The notes under the pieces were generated by a model that was not told the origin of the DNA, ran no database searches, and saw nothing but the letters and a program-made list of their open reading frames with translations. Shown piece after piece: positions 47,949-55,958 of a stretch of DNA of 64,000 nt (its first letter is position 1; each line of letters begins with the position of its first letter). Position numbers and translations under genes: made by a program. Source of the DNA: Nitrosomonas ureae (GTDB lineage: Bacteria; Pseudomonadota; Gammaproteobacteria; Burkholderiales; Nitrosomonadaceae); the NCBI RefSeq assembly GCF_001455205.1, contig NZ_CP013341.1, forward strand, positions 930,001 to 994,000, given 5' to 3'.

Positions 47949-48212
47949 GTTTCTTCTGTTACGCACAGTTTCTGTGGATAACTTTGTGAACAAGTCTTTA
48001 TTTAACTGGCTAACTTAAATATTTTTAAAGGTTTTTATTGAATTGATTAATAAGTGAACATCTTTAATTATATTATATCTATCATGATGTTATGATGAAA
48101 TTTTCCACCTTGACGTGAAGATATTCTGAGTGTCCATCGTGACTCGTAGAAATTGTGGATGATTCAGAATGTCAAGAAAAATATTACACTTACTAAAAAG
48201 CGCTCATTCAAG
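47949..48212. repeat. Diverged direct repeat, copy 2
   Basis: Second copy of the segment at 46105-46370, in the same orientation and about 1.84 kb away. It keeps a perfect DnaA box TGTGGATAA (47973-47981) followed by the weaker TGTGAACAA (47985-47993), and ends with the shared TTGTGGATGATTCAG block. A short open frame overlapping its left part is probably fortuitous. Confidence 0.7.
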
Positions 48213-48348
48213 CTGAAATTGAACAAAATATATACCTCGACAAACTCCATGAGACAAGCATGTCAGCCTTGCAAGACCTGCTGGTTATAGTATGCATCCC
48301 TAACAACTAACAATGTGAGAAAAAGACATCTACTTTGAGGAGCTGATA

Positions 48349-48510
48349 TTGGCAGCCTACATTGTTATCGATAATGACAACGCTGACAATTCCATTGCTG
48401 TGGCACAATTCTTTAATCTAGGCAAGGAGGTTAAATTAGAATTCACAATATCAAGGGGGAAGGTAGTTTCAATTTTCCCCGCAGACCTTACAAAATATCT
48501 AACCATATGA
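48349..48510 (+). CDS. Possible small protein (53 residues)
   Basis: A TTG start preceded by TTTGAGGAGC at good distance opens a 53-codon frame. It encodes MAAYIVIDNDNADNSIAVAQ and, later, GKVVSIFPADLTKYL before a TGA. The composition is that of a small soluble beta/alpha protein. No family is recognised. It lies between repeat copy 2 and a decayed transposase, so it may equally be chance. Confidence 0.3.
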   Translation: MAAYIVIDNDNADNSIAVAQFFNLGKEVKLEFTISRGKVVSIFPADLTKYLTI

Positions 48511-48542
48511 TTTTATAGTTAAAATTTAAGTAATAATGTCAT

Positions 48543-49404
48543 ATACTTCTAGCCATTTTCAGATTAATCCAAGAATGCGACAAACGCGTATTGAGTAAGC
48601 GGGATGGTAGCTCATGTTGCCATGTTCTTCTGTTAAAATGATAGCAAAATTCGTTAAGATACTCCGATACCTTGGCGATACGCTGTGAAAGGTAACGAGC
48701 AAGAACATTTTAAGGTTACCAATAGCGATGTTGTGTACTCATGGTAACTATTCACCAGCCTAATGGGGAGTAGATTCTGAGTTGTGCCGATCTCTGCCAA
48801 TGAAGGCAGAGTATCACTTTGCACGTATTGGTCAGGTGCAAGATGTCGTTTAACGAATTGCAATACCGTTTCTTGATTAATCCCTGAAACCATGCTGCAT
48901 GGCAATGAAAACCAGCACACTTTTCCTGATTCTCAACGGCGGCCAGTATCGGCATTTTTCTTTTAACACCTCACTCCTGCTTTCCCCTGGTATGAGGCCC
49001 TCCAATCAGTGCATCATCAATTTCAATCAATTTGGGTAAACGATAATACTCTCACGGAGACCATAACAATGCGAAGCTTGCGTAACATCTGAATGGCGCT
49101 AATCCACGACACATTAATCTACCCGGACAAACACCACGCAGAGATACCGCCTTTGTCCGAAGCAACCTGATAAATTGCTCGAAACCATTTACCAAGCGAC
49201 AGATTGGTAGAAAGAAACACCGTTCCTGCGGTCAGCGAAGTCGGGGTAGGGTTACATTCCCAGCAATGACGAGCGGGTAATCGCAAAACCGTGATCATGT
49301 CCGCAACATTGGCAACGAAAACCTTCCGCTCAGAGCCTGCTGGGCGAGTTCTTGTGCACAGAGTTCCCCCGTTTTATAACGCTGGGCCATTCCATTAAAT
49401 TCAT
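48543..49404 (-). pseudogene. Decayed IS1595-family transposase
   Basis: Reading leftward from about 49404, fragments in different frames rebuild an IS1595-type transposase. They are a zinc-ribbon piece (CCGHDHGFAITRSSLLG), then SLTAGTVFLSTNLSLGKWFR with YQVASDKGGISAW, the DDE start IEIDDALIGGPHTRGKQ, MPILAAVENQEKCAGFHCHA, and a C-terminal EYLNEFCYHFNRRTW. Several frameshifts and stop codons interrupt it, so it cannot be active. No clear inverted ends were found. Confidence 0.8.
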
Positions 49405-49611
49405 CTCTCATCCTTTCATGTTCCAGCCCCTTATCCTTCTGATCTTAATAAGAAAGGTAAAAATGACTGAAAATAGTTGATAGGCATATTTTCTATTGAT
49501 CAATATTGCCGCGAAGATGAGATCGATTCGATCTGCCAACAGTTGTCGACCCTGTTTTAAGAATTTGCATGTCTGTCAGTAATTCGGAAATGAGTGGTTG
49601 CTCTATTCAAC

Positions 49612-49642
49612 AAACAAAAACGGGAGCTCGAGCTCCCGTTTT
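49612..49642 (-). terminator. Strong terminator after PEP-CTERM gene
   Basis: A perfect palindrome centred on GAGCTCGAGCTC with arms AAAACGGGAGCTC and its complement is followed on the minus strand by TTTTTGTTTG. It begins 22 bp past the stop of the PEP-CTERM gene. Confidence 0.88.
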
Positions 49643-49663
49643 GGATTAAATCTGAATTCAGAA

Positions 49664-50266
49664 TTATGCTGCCAATCTTTTTTTGCGACGCGTCATAAAT
49701 CCAATCAAGCCTAAACCTGCTAACAGCATGGCGTAGGTTTCTGGTTCTGGAACTGGTGAAGTTGCAACATACCAAGCGGAATCGCCATTACTGCCTATTC
49801 CTTGCACGTGTAATGCCAATTCTCCATTGAAGCCAGGTAGTGTAGCAGATCCTAAGCCACCCACATGCCAAGTAACCGATTCAAGACCGGTCAGCTTGTC
49901 ATTTTTTGGATTGATCATATCGTATCTAAAATCAAATATACCAGTTGGCCCTCCACCATTCTGCAGGTTAACTGCGGTTACGCCGCCACCTGCAACAGTA
50001 GAAATAGAGGTTGGTTTTACTCCGTCCACAGCCATTGATCCAATAAATGAACTGGAACCAAAGATAGTATTTAAATCTAAAGCGGTGAGAGTAAATGTCC
50101 AATTTCCACTACCATTATCGGTAATTTCCAGATCTGCAAAATATGGATTGGTTGGCCCATTTCCGGCTAGTAACTGTCCAAATTGATAAGACGCTGCTTG
50201 AACGGCTCCTCCACAAAGTAGAAAGCCAGTGATTATCATCGATGTCGTAAATTTGCGTAAAGTCAT
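49664..50266 (-). CDS. PEP-CTERM sorting domain protein
   Basis: The 200-residue protein has a signal peptide cleaved after GGAVQAA and a Gly/Asn/Ser-rich beta-type central region. It ends in a canonical PEP-CTERM tail: VPEPETYAMLLAGLGLIGF and then RRKKRLAA. Such proteins are processed by exosortase EpsH/XrtA-type enzymes and are linked to exopolysaccharide production. No exosortase is in this window. Ligand or role is unknown. It is monocistronic with its own strong terminator. Confidence 0.9.
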   Translation of the reverse strand: MTLRKFTTSMIITGFLLCGGAVQAASYQFGQLLAGNGPTNPYFADLEITDNGSGNWTFTLTALDLNTIFGSSSFIGSMAVDGVKPTSISTVAGGGVTAVNLQNGGGPTGIFDFRYDMINPKNDKLTGLESVTWHVGGLGSATLPGFNGELALHVQGIGSNGDSAWYVATSPVPEPETYAMLLAGLGLIGFMTRRKKRLAA

Positions 50267-50846
50267 TTCGATAGGTCCTTAAAAAGTTTGTCTGACTTGC
50301 TTGTTCTCTTTTTGTTTCTGGATTTAAAAATTTAATAATTTAAGTTTGAGTAACTTTCGGTTTTACCGAGTGCCAATACTATCCATCGTCATTTGTCTTC
50401 GCAATGGGAAATCAATACTTGTTCGTTAGTGCATTTGTACTACCTATTACTAGTACGTCGGACGCTATAGACTATACGTATAACCAACAAGAGACCGTGC
50501 GAAGAATAAATACCGAGACAGTAGGCAGCAAGAGGGCACTGTATTGAATGAACTGGCCGAGGCTTGTTTGGAATAATTGAAAGATTTATTCTTCATGATT
50601 TTTTCATGGAACAATATGATCCATATAACGTAGAAAAATACATCAATCTTTTATCTTTTCAGGCTGTAAAAAACAATCATCGCCAAGGGATATCGCAAAT
50701 CTTTGTAATTTTCAATAAAAAACATCGCAATCAAATTTCCACCTCGTAAAATAACCCAAAATATATGGTGGAAAAATTTTGCCAAAAGCAGATGGCTCTT
50801 GTGTAAGAGTTTATATACAGATAAATACAAATCTTACGCTCACATT
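50267..50846. other. Intergenic region upstream of PEP-CTERM gene
   Basis: About 580 AT-rich bases with no convincing gene. A 61-codon open frame near 50564 lacks a ribosome-binding site and family features. The left part should hold the PEP-CTERM promoter. Confidence 0.5.
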
Positions 50847-52205
50847 TTAACCACCCGCCACTGTCATACGATTGATCAGTACCGAACCGCACTGTTTTGA
50901 CCCTCGTACAATGACATCATCACCGACTGCAAGAATTCCCTGAAACATGTTTTTCAAATTACCCGCGATGGTGATTTCCTCCACCGGATGACTGATTACA
51001 CCGCTTTCCACCCAGAATCCGGATGCTCCGCGCGAGTAATCCCCGGTAACTGCATTGATGCCATGCCCGAGCAATTCCGTGACCAGCAGGCCGGTACCCA
51101 TTTTCTGCAGCAAAGCATCAAAACTTGACCCAGCGTCGTCTCGCATGATCAGGTTATGCGAGCCACCAGCATTGCCGGTAGTACGCAAACCCAGTTTGCG
51201 AGCGGAATAGCTACTTAGGAAATATCCTTGTACAACACCATTTTCCACTATATTCCGCTCAACCGTTGTGACGCCATCATCGTCGAATGCACAGCTGGAT
51301 AAGCCTTTGTTTAAATAAGGTAATTCAAGAATATGAATATGAGGCGCAAAAACCTGCTGACCGATACTGTTCAGCAGGAAAGAAGATTGGCGATACAAAT
51401 TGCCACCGCTTACGGCAGAAGCAAAGTGTCCGATCAGACTGGAAGCGATCGGAGCTTCAAACAATACCGGCACTTCACAGGTATCGATTTTTCTTGCTCC
51501 CAAGCGCGCTGCGCTACGCTTACCCGCTTTTCGCCCGATGCTTTCCACCGTCTCCAGATCCATGGCATCGCGCGCGATGCCATACCAGTAATCGCGTTGC
51601 TTACTGTCGCCATGCTCGGCGATCATAGCGCAACTGATGCTGTGACGTGAAAGCGGATATCCACCCATGAAACCCAGACTATTGGCATAGATGAATTGCG
51701 ATTCACTGACTGAGATTGACGCACCTTCGGAATTGGCGATGCGCTTATCTGCGGCATAACCTGCTTGTTCGCAGGTTCGTGCCAGCTCAATAGCTTCTTC
51801 AACCGAGATTTGCCAAGGAAAATATAAATCCAAATCAGGATAATCTTTGGCCAGCAATTCCGCTTCCGCCAGCCCTGCGCAGTCATCGTTCGCGGTGTAA
51901 CGAGCGATTGACAACGCCGCTGCAACCGTATCGCTGATGGCTTGCGGGGAAAAATCGGAAGTACTGGCATGGCCGCGCTTTTGTCCCATATAGACGGTCA
52001 CGGACAATCCCTTGTCGCGATTGTATTCAATCGTTTCCACAGCACCCTGACGCACGGTGACGGTTTGACCAAAACCATCGGAGACATTGGTTTCGCAAGC
52101 AGTCGCGCCACCTTTTCTCGCATGTGCCAGAATATCCTGGCTAATTTGCTGCAGGGTGCTGATAGGATATGAAAATCGGGTTTCAGAGATGGTTAAATTA
52201 TTCAT
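50847..52205 (-). CDS. pmbA: PmbA/TldE, metalloprotease partner of TldD
   Basis: PmbA (TldE) forms with TldD a zinc protease that matures peptides such as microcin B17 and degrades CcdA. The product from the ATG at 52205 has 452 residues; a GTG three codons upstream is an alternative. Typical features are ISVEEAIELARTCEQAGYAA, the C-terminal GNAGGSHNLIMRDDAGSSFD, and GINAVTGDYSRGASGFWVE. TldE itself lacks the zinc motif, as here. It is divergent from darP, a conserved pairing. Confidence 0.94.
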   Translation of the reverse strand: MNNLTISETRFSYPISTLQQISQDILAHARKGGATACETNVSDGFGQTVTVRQGAVETIEYNRDKGLSVTVYMGQKRGHASTSDFSPQAISDTVAAALSIARYTANDDCAGLAEAELLAKDYPDLDLYFPWQISVEEAIELARTCEQAGYAADKRIANSEGASISVSESQFIYANSLGFMGGYPLSRHSISCAMIAEHGDSKQRDYWYGIARDAMDLETVESIGRKAGKRSAARLGARKIDTCEVPVLFEAPIASSLIGHFASAVSGGNLYRQSSFLLNSIGQQVFAPHIHILELPYLNKGLSSCAFDDDGVTTVERNIVENGVVQGYFLSSYSARKLGLRTTGNAGGSHNLIMRDDAGSSFDALLQKMGTGLLVTELLGHGINAVTGDYSRGASGFWVESGVISHPVEEITIAGNLKNMFQGILAVGDDVIVRGSKQCGSVLINRMTVAGG

Positions 52206-52296
52206 GGCGTGCACTATAAACGAAAATATTAGCGAATTTCGAGTGAGATAAAGCGCTATGATAACAGCTTATTGATACCGCATTACATAGGTTGCC

Positions 52297-52809
52297 GTGC
52301 AAAAAGAGCTGGAAAACGAGATCGAACAAGACATCGCGCCAAGCAAAACGAAGCGCAAGAAAGATATGCATGCATTGCAGGAAATCGGCGAGCAACTGGT
52401 AGAGCTGGATCCCAGGAAGCTGACTGAATTTGATTTACCGGAAATTTTGAGCGATGCGATTCGGCAAGCCCGGAGCATGCAGAAACACGGTGCACGCCGA
52501 CGCCAATTGCAATATATCGGCCGCTTGATGCGTGAAGTCGATGCGCTGCCGATCCAGCAGAAACTCGATTCCTGGCGTCAGGTATCGATACACCAAACTG
52601 CCCGGTTGCACCAGCTGGAACGTTGGCGCGAACGCCTATTGAGCGATGAACACGCACTTACTGAATTTGCGCAGCAATATCCGGCTGCTGATTTGCAGCC
52701 CCTGAGATCGCTGATCCGTAATGCACACAAGGAAAAAGTCGCTGGCAAACCACCTAAAAGTTTCCGCTTGTTGTTTCAGGAATTGCAGGAAATTACTGCA
52801 GGGCATTGA
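52297..52809 (+). CDS. darP: DarP (YjgA, DUF615), ribosome-associated assembly factor
   Basis: DarP/YjgA associates with late 50S precursors and promotes peptidyl-transferase centre maturation. The 170-residue protein starts at a GTG and contains the family core KRKKDMHALQEIGEQLVELD and ARRRQLQYIGRLMREVD, mostly helical and very charged. It is divergent from pmbA with a 91-bp gap. Confidence 0.92.
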   Translation: MQKELENEIEQDIAPSKTKRKKDMHALQEIGEQLVELDPRKLTEFDLPEILSDAIRQARSMQKHGARRRQLQYIGRLMREVDALPIQQKLDSWRQVSIHQTARLHQLERWRERLLSDEHALTEFAQQYPAADLQPLRSLIRNAHKEKVAGKPPKSFRLLFQELQEITAGH

Positions 52810-53215
52810 TCAGACTAATTGTTTTTATTGCGTGTGCGATCATCATTACTCAAATTAGTTTTCTAGGAAGTATCTGATTCTATTTGACCACAATAGCGTT
52901 AATTGGTGTATCTGTGACGAAGAGCATCTTCCCTAAGAATGGGATAATATTATGATCTATATGTAAAATATTTAATAATAGATAACTAAACTTACCTATA
53001 AAGCTATAATCATTTCTACTAAATCAATGTATCCATTTATGGCCATACTATCAATATCTTGCTTATGATTAGCAACATCTGGATTGCAGATTTTCTTTTG
53101 CACTAAATTTCTTAGTGTTATAATTAAAAGCTTTTGTTGTGCCTGCGCCCGTTAATGGGTGAAAAATAATTTTTTTGTTTATCACTAACTACTAACCAAG
53201 AGGTTACGCCTATAT
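52810..53215. other. AT-rich intergenic region before rpsU
   Basis: These 406 bp contain no gene. The right part holds the probable rpsU promoter and a leader with a small stem CGCCC/GGGTG at about 53146-53161, followed by A- and T-runs, which could act as an attenuator. Confidence 0.5.
53097..53124 (+). promoter_or_regulatory. Probable promoter of the rpsU-yqeY-dnaG-rpoD operon
   Basis: TTTGCA (53097-53102), a 16-bp spacer and a perfect TATAAT (53119-53124) with an extended TG, about 92 bp before the rpsU start codon. Confidence 0.6.
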
Positions 53216-53428
53216 ATGACAACTATTAAAGTTAAGGAAAATGAGCCATTTGAAGTTGCAATGCGACGCTTTAAACGTTCTATCGAGAAAACAGGAATAC
53301 TAACAGAGCTACGCGCTCGTGAGTTTTATGAAAAACCAACTGCAGAACGAAAACGTAAACTTGCAGCAGCTGTGAAACGTAACTACAAGCGTTTGCGCAG
53401 TCAATTGCTACCACCCAAACTTTATTAA
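53216..53428 (+). CDS. rpsU: 30S ribosomal protein S21
   Basis: S21 helps the small subunit base-pair with messenger leaders. The 70-residue basic protein (TTIKVKENEPFEVAMRRFKR, ending in a lysine/arginine-rich helix) is full length. It heads the macromolecular synthesis operon as in most proteobacteria. Confidence 0.96.
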   Translation: MTTIKVKENEPFEVAMRRFKRSIEKTGILTELRAREFYEKPTAERKRKLAAAVKRNYKRLRSQLLPPKLY

Positions 53429-53460
53429 GTGATTTATAGTCAGAATAATAGATTTGAAAG

Positions 53461-53482
53461 TAGCTAAAACGGTTTTTAGCTA
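53461..53482 (+). terminator. Weak hairpin between rpsU and yqeY
   Basis: TAGCTAAAA pairs with TTTTAGCTA around a 4-nt loop. There is no long T-run after it. In E. coli a partial terminator after rpsU uncouples S21 from dnaG levels, and this hairpin may do the same. Confidence 0.4.
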
Positions 53483-53530
53483 TGTTTGAATGAACATTAG
53501 AGTCGAAGAATAATATCAGGCTCGCTCATT

Positions 53531-53983
53531 ATGGTCATCGATTTAAAGCAGAAAATTACCGAAGATATGAAAATTGCGATGCGTGCAGGCAATACTAAGC
53601 AACGTGACGCTATTCGTTTATTGCAAGCCGCTATCAAACAAAAAGAAGTTGATGAGCGCATAATACTTGACGATTCGGGAGTCATAGCCATTATCGAAAA
53701 AATGCTCAAGCAACGTAAGGATTCAATTACTCAGTACGAAGCAGCGCAGAGATTTGATCTTGCCAATAATGAAAAGGATGAGGTTTTGGTTCTTAGTGCA
53801 TATATGCCAAAACCTTTTAATGAGTCTGAAATAAATACTCTAATCTCTGAAGCAATAGTGGAAATTGGCGCAGTAAGTATGCAGGATATGGGAAAAGTAA
53901 TCGCAATACTAAAACCAAAGCTTGCCGGACGTGCCGATATGGCCAAAGTATCTATATTGATTAAAGAAAAAATGTCGATCTGA
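53531..53983 (+). CDS. YqeY/GatB-like domain protein
   Basis: The 150-residue protein is a YqeY family member, related to the tail domain of the GatB amidotransferase subunit and possibly tRNA-binding. It shows DLKQKITEDMKIAMRAGNTK, VIAIIEKMLKQRKDSI and the C-terminal MQDMGKVIAILKPKLAGRAD. Location between rpsU and dnaG is conserved in beta- and gammaproteobacteria. Exact function is unknown. Confidence 0.93.
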   Translation: MVIDLKQKITEDMKIAMRAGNTKQRDAIRLLQAAIKQKEVDERIILDDSGVIAIIEKMLKQRKDSITQYEAAQRFDLANNEKDEVLVLSAYMPKPFNESEINTLISEAIVEIGAVSMQDMGKVIAILKPKLAGRADMAKVSILIKEKMSI

Positions 53984-54070
53984 TGTTATCCACCTGAAGA
54001 TTCTGCTTGTTGTAATTTTAGTTGGGATAATTTCTTTTAGTTGCTTGCGGGATGTATTATTTCTTGATAA

Positions 54071-55870
54071 ATGATTCCACAAACTTTTATTCATGACCTG
54101 CTTAATCGTGCGGATATTGTCGATACGATTGATCGCCATGTATCACTTAAGAAAGCAGGTGCCAATTATGTTGCGTGCTGCCCGTTTCATAATGAAAAAA
54201 CGCCCTCATTTACAGTCAGTCAATCTAAACAATTTTACCATTGCTTTGGTTGTGGTGCGCATGGCAGTGCCATCCACTTTCTCATGGAATACAGTGGATT
54301 GAGCTTTGTTGAAGCAGTACGCGATTTAGCAGTTTCTGTTGGAATGCAAGTGCCAATTCAGCCAGCAGGAACACCTTCCAATTCAGTCGTCCGTAATGAT
54401 TTTGAGTATTTAGCAAATGACCACTATACTGATGATCCGGCGATATCTTCTCAAGATCTTTTAAATGTAATACAAATTGCCACGCGTTTTTATCGAGAGC
54501 AATTAAAAAATTCCGAAAAAGCTATTGCTTATCTTAAAAAACGTGGCTTGTCGGGTGAATTAGCAGCACGATTTGCTATTGGCTATGCACCAGCTGGCTG
54601 GCAGAATCTGCAAACTGTTTTTTCTGATTACAAATCAGAAAAAACCCGTAATCTATTAGTGCAAGCCGGATTAGTCATTGTGGGAGATGAAAATAAGCAA
54701 TACGACAGATTCAGAAATCGTATTATGTTTCCAATTCTTAATCAGAAAGGCCAGATCATAGGTTTTGGCGGACGGGTATTAGACGATGAAGAGCCCAAAT
54801 ATCTGAATTCTCCAGAGACAATTTTATTTGAGAAAGGGCGCGAATTATACAATCTTTTTTCTGCGCGTCGCGCTATTCGTGAGGTAAATTGTGCACTTGT
54901 TGTAGAAGGATACATGGATGTCATATCGCTTACACAACATGGGATTGATTATACAGTAGCTTCCTTGGGCACATCCATAACCAGTTTTCATCTACAAAAG
55001 CTATTGCGTCAGACTGATCAAATCATTTTTTGTTTTGATGGAGATAAAGCCGGTAGAAAAGCTGCTTGGCGGGCTCTTGAAAATAGTCTTACGCTACTTT
55101 CAGATGGTAAGTTACTGAGCTTTCTTTTTTTACCTGAAGGAACAGATCCCGACAGTTATATAAAACAAAATGGAAGAAAATCTTTTGAACAGCTACTGAA
55201 ACAGTCAATACCCTTATCAGAATTTCTATTTAAGGAATTATGTTCAAAAATTGACATCCAAACCAGCGAGGGTCGTGCCAAACTAATAAATGATGCCAAG
55301 CCGTTATTGCAGCAAGTAACCGCAGCAGCGCTTTCGTTGATGTTATTGAAACGCTTGGCAGAGCTCAGTAACATTGATCAACCTGAATTAGAAGAAAAAT
55401 TGCAAATAAAGCCATCCTCCAAGAAGCATGTAACAAGGAAAGCAGCACCCAAACAACTGGCTACACCTTATCGTCGGCTAATTATGATGCTGTTGCACAA
55501 TCCGAATTATATCAATAGGCTAAATAGAAACTGGTTTTCAGAGGAAAAAGAAAATTCAAAAGAAATAACTGCACTAAAAGCGCTGATTGAACTTTTTGAC
55601 AAAAATCCTCACTTGATTAATAGTGAATTACCAACTTCAACAATATTTGCTTATTTACACGACAGCTCACATAGAACATTGTTTGAAAATATCGAAAGTG
55701 AAACTTTAAAATGGGATGATGCAATTGATTTGGAAGCAGAATTTTTAGGTACGTTAGAAAAGCTACAGCAGGCGCAACGCGAGAAACGTATCACAGAATT
55801 ATATAGCAAGCCTTTAAGCATGCTGACTAATGATGAAAAACGGGAACTACAACAACTAGCAATGCGATGA
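54071..55870 (+). CDS. dnaG: DNA primase
   Basis: DnaG makes RNA primers at the replication fork. The 599-residue protein has the CHC2 zinc ribbon (CPFHNEKTPSFTVSQSKQFY with HCFGCGAHG, residues about 37-65). The core with TOPRIM motifs VVEGYMDVISL and FDGDKAGRKAA lies around 265-330. A C-terminal DnaB-interacting domain follows. It lies 87 bp after yqeY. Confidence 0.97.
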   Translation: MIPQTFIHDLLNRADIVDTIDRHVSLKKAGANYVACCPFHNEKTPSFTVSQSKQFYHCFGCGAHGSAIHFLMEYSGLSFVEAVRDLAVSVGMQVPIQPAGTPSNSVVRNDFEYLANDHYTDDPAISSQDLLNVIQIATRFYREQLKNSEKAIAYLKKRGLSGELAARFAIGYAPAGWQNLQTVFSDYKSEKTRNLLVQAGLVIVGDENKQYDRFRNRIMFPILNQKGQIIGFGGRVLDDEEPKYLNSPETILFEKGRELYNLFSARRAIREVNCALVVEGYMDVISLTQHGIDYTVASLGTSITSFHLQKLLRQTDQIIFCFDGDKAGRKAAWRALENSLTLLSDGKLLSFLFLPEGTDPDSYIKQNGRKSFEQLLKQSIPLSEFLFKELCSKIDIQTSEGRAKLINDAKPLLQQVTAAALSLMLLKRLAELSNIDQPELEEKLQIKPSSKKHVTRKAAPKQLATPYRRLIMMLLHNPNYINRLNRNWFSEEKENSKEITALKALIELFDKNPHLINSELPTSTIFAYLHDSSHRTLFENIESETLKWDDAIDLEAEFLGTLEKLQQAQREKRITELYSKPLSMLTNDEKRELQQLAMR

Positions 55871-55884
55871 AGCAGGTTTAGAAA

Positions 55885-55913
55885 GTGTCAGTAGCAAGGA
55901 ACTTTGCTATAAT
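55885..55913 (+). promoter_or_regulatory. Possible internal promoter of rpoD
   Basis: GTGTCA (55885-55890), a 17-bp spacer and perfect TATAAT (55908-55913) occur between dnaG and rpoD, 45 bp before the rpoD start codon. Internal rpoD promoters are usual in this operon. Confidence 0.45.
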
Positions 55914-55958
55914 TCGACTTTTTCAGCCATAAATCATCCATATTATTGGGAATCCAAT

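Noticed and set aside
47806..48018. 70-codon open frame with hydrophobic start
   Set aside because: It has no ribosome-binding site and overlaps the diverged repeat, whose other copy does not preserve the frame.
46105..48212. Chromosomal or plasmid replication origin based on TGTGGATAA boxes
   Set aside because: Only one perfect and one weak box per copy, no dnaA, dnaN, repA or parAB nearby. Reported instead as a repeat with DnaA-box-like sites.
50564..50749. 61-codon open frame in the gap before pmbA
   Set aside because: No ribosome-binding site, no recognisable features, and AT-rich composition makes chance frames likely.
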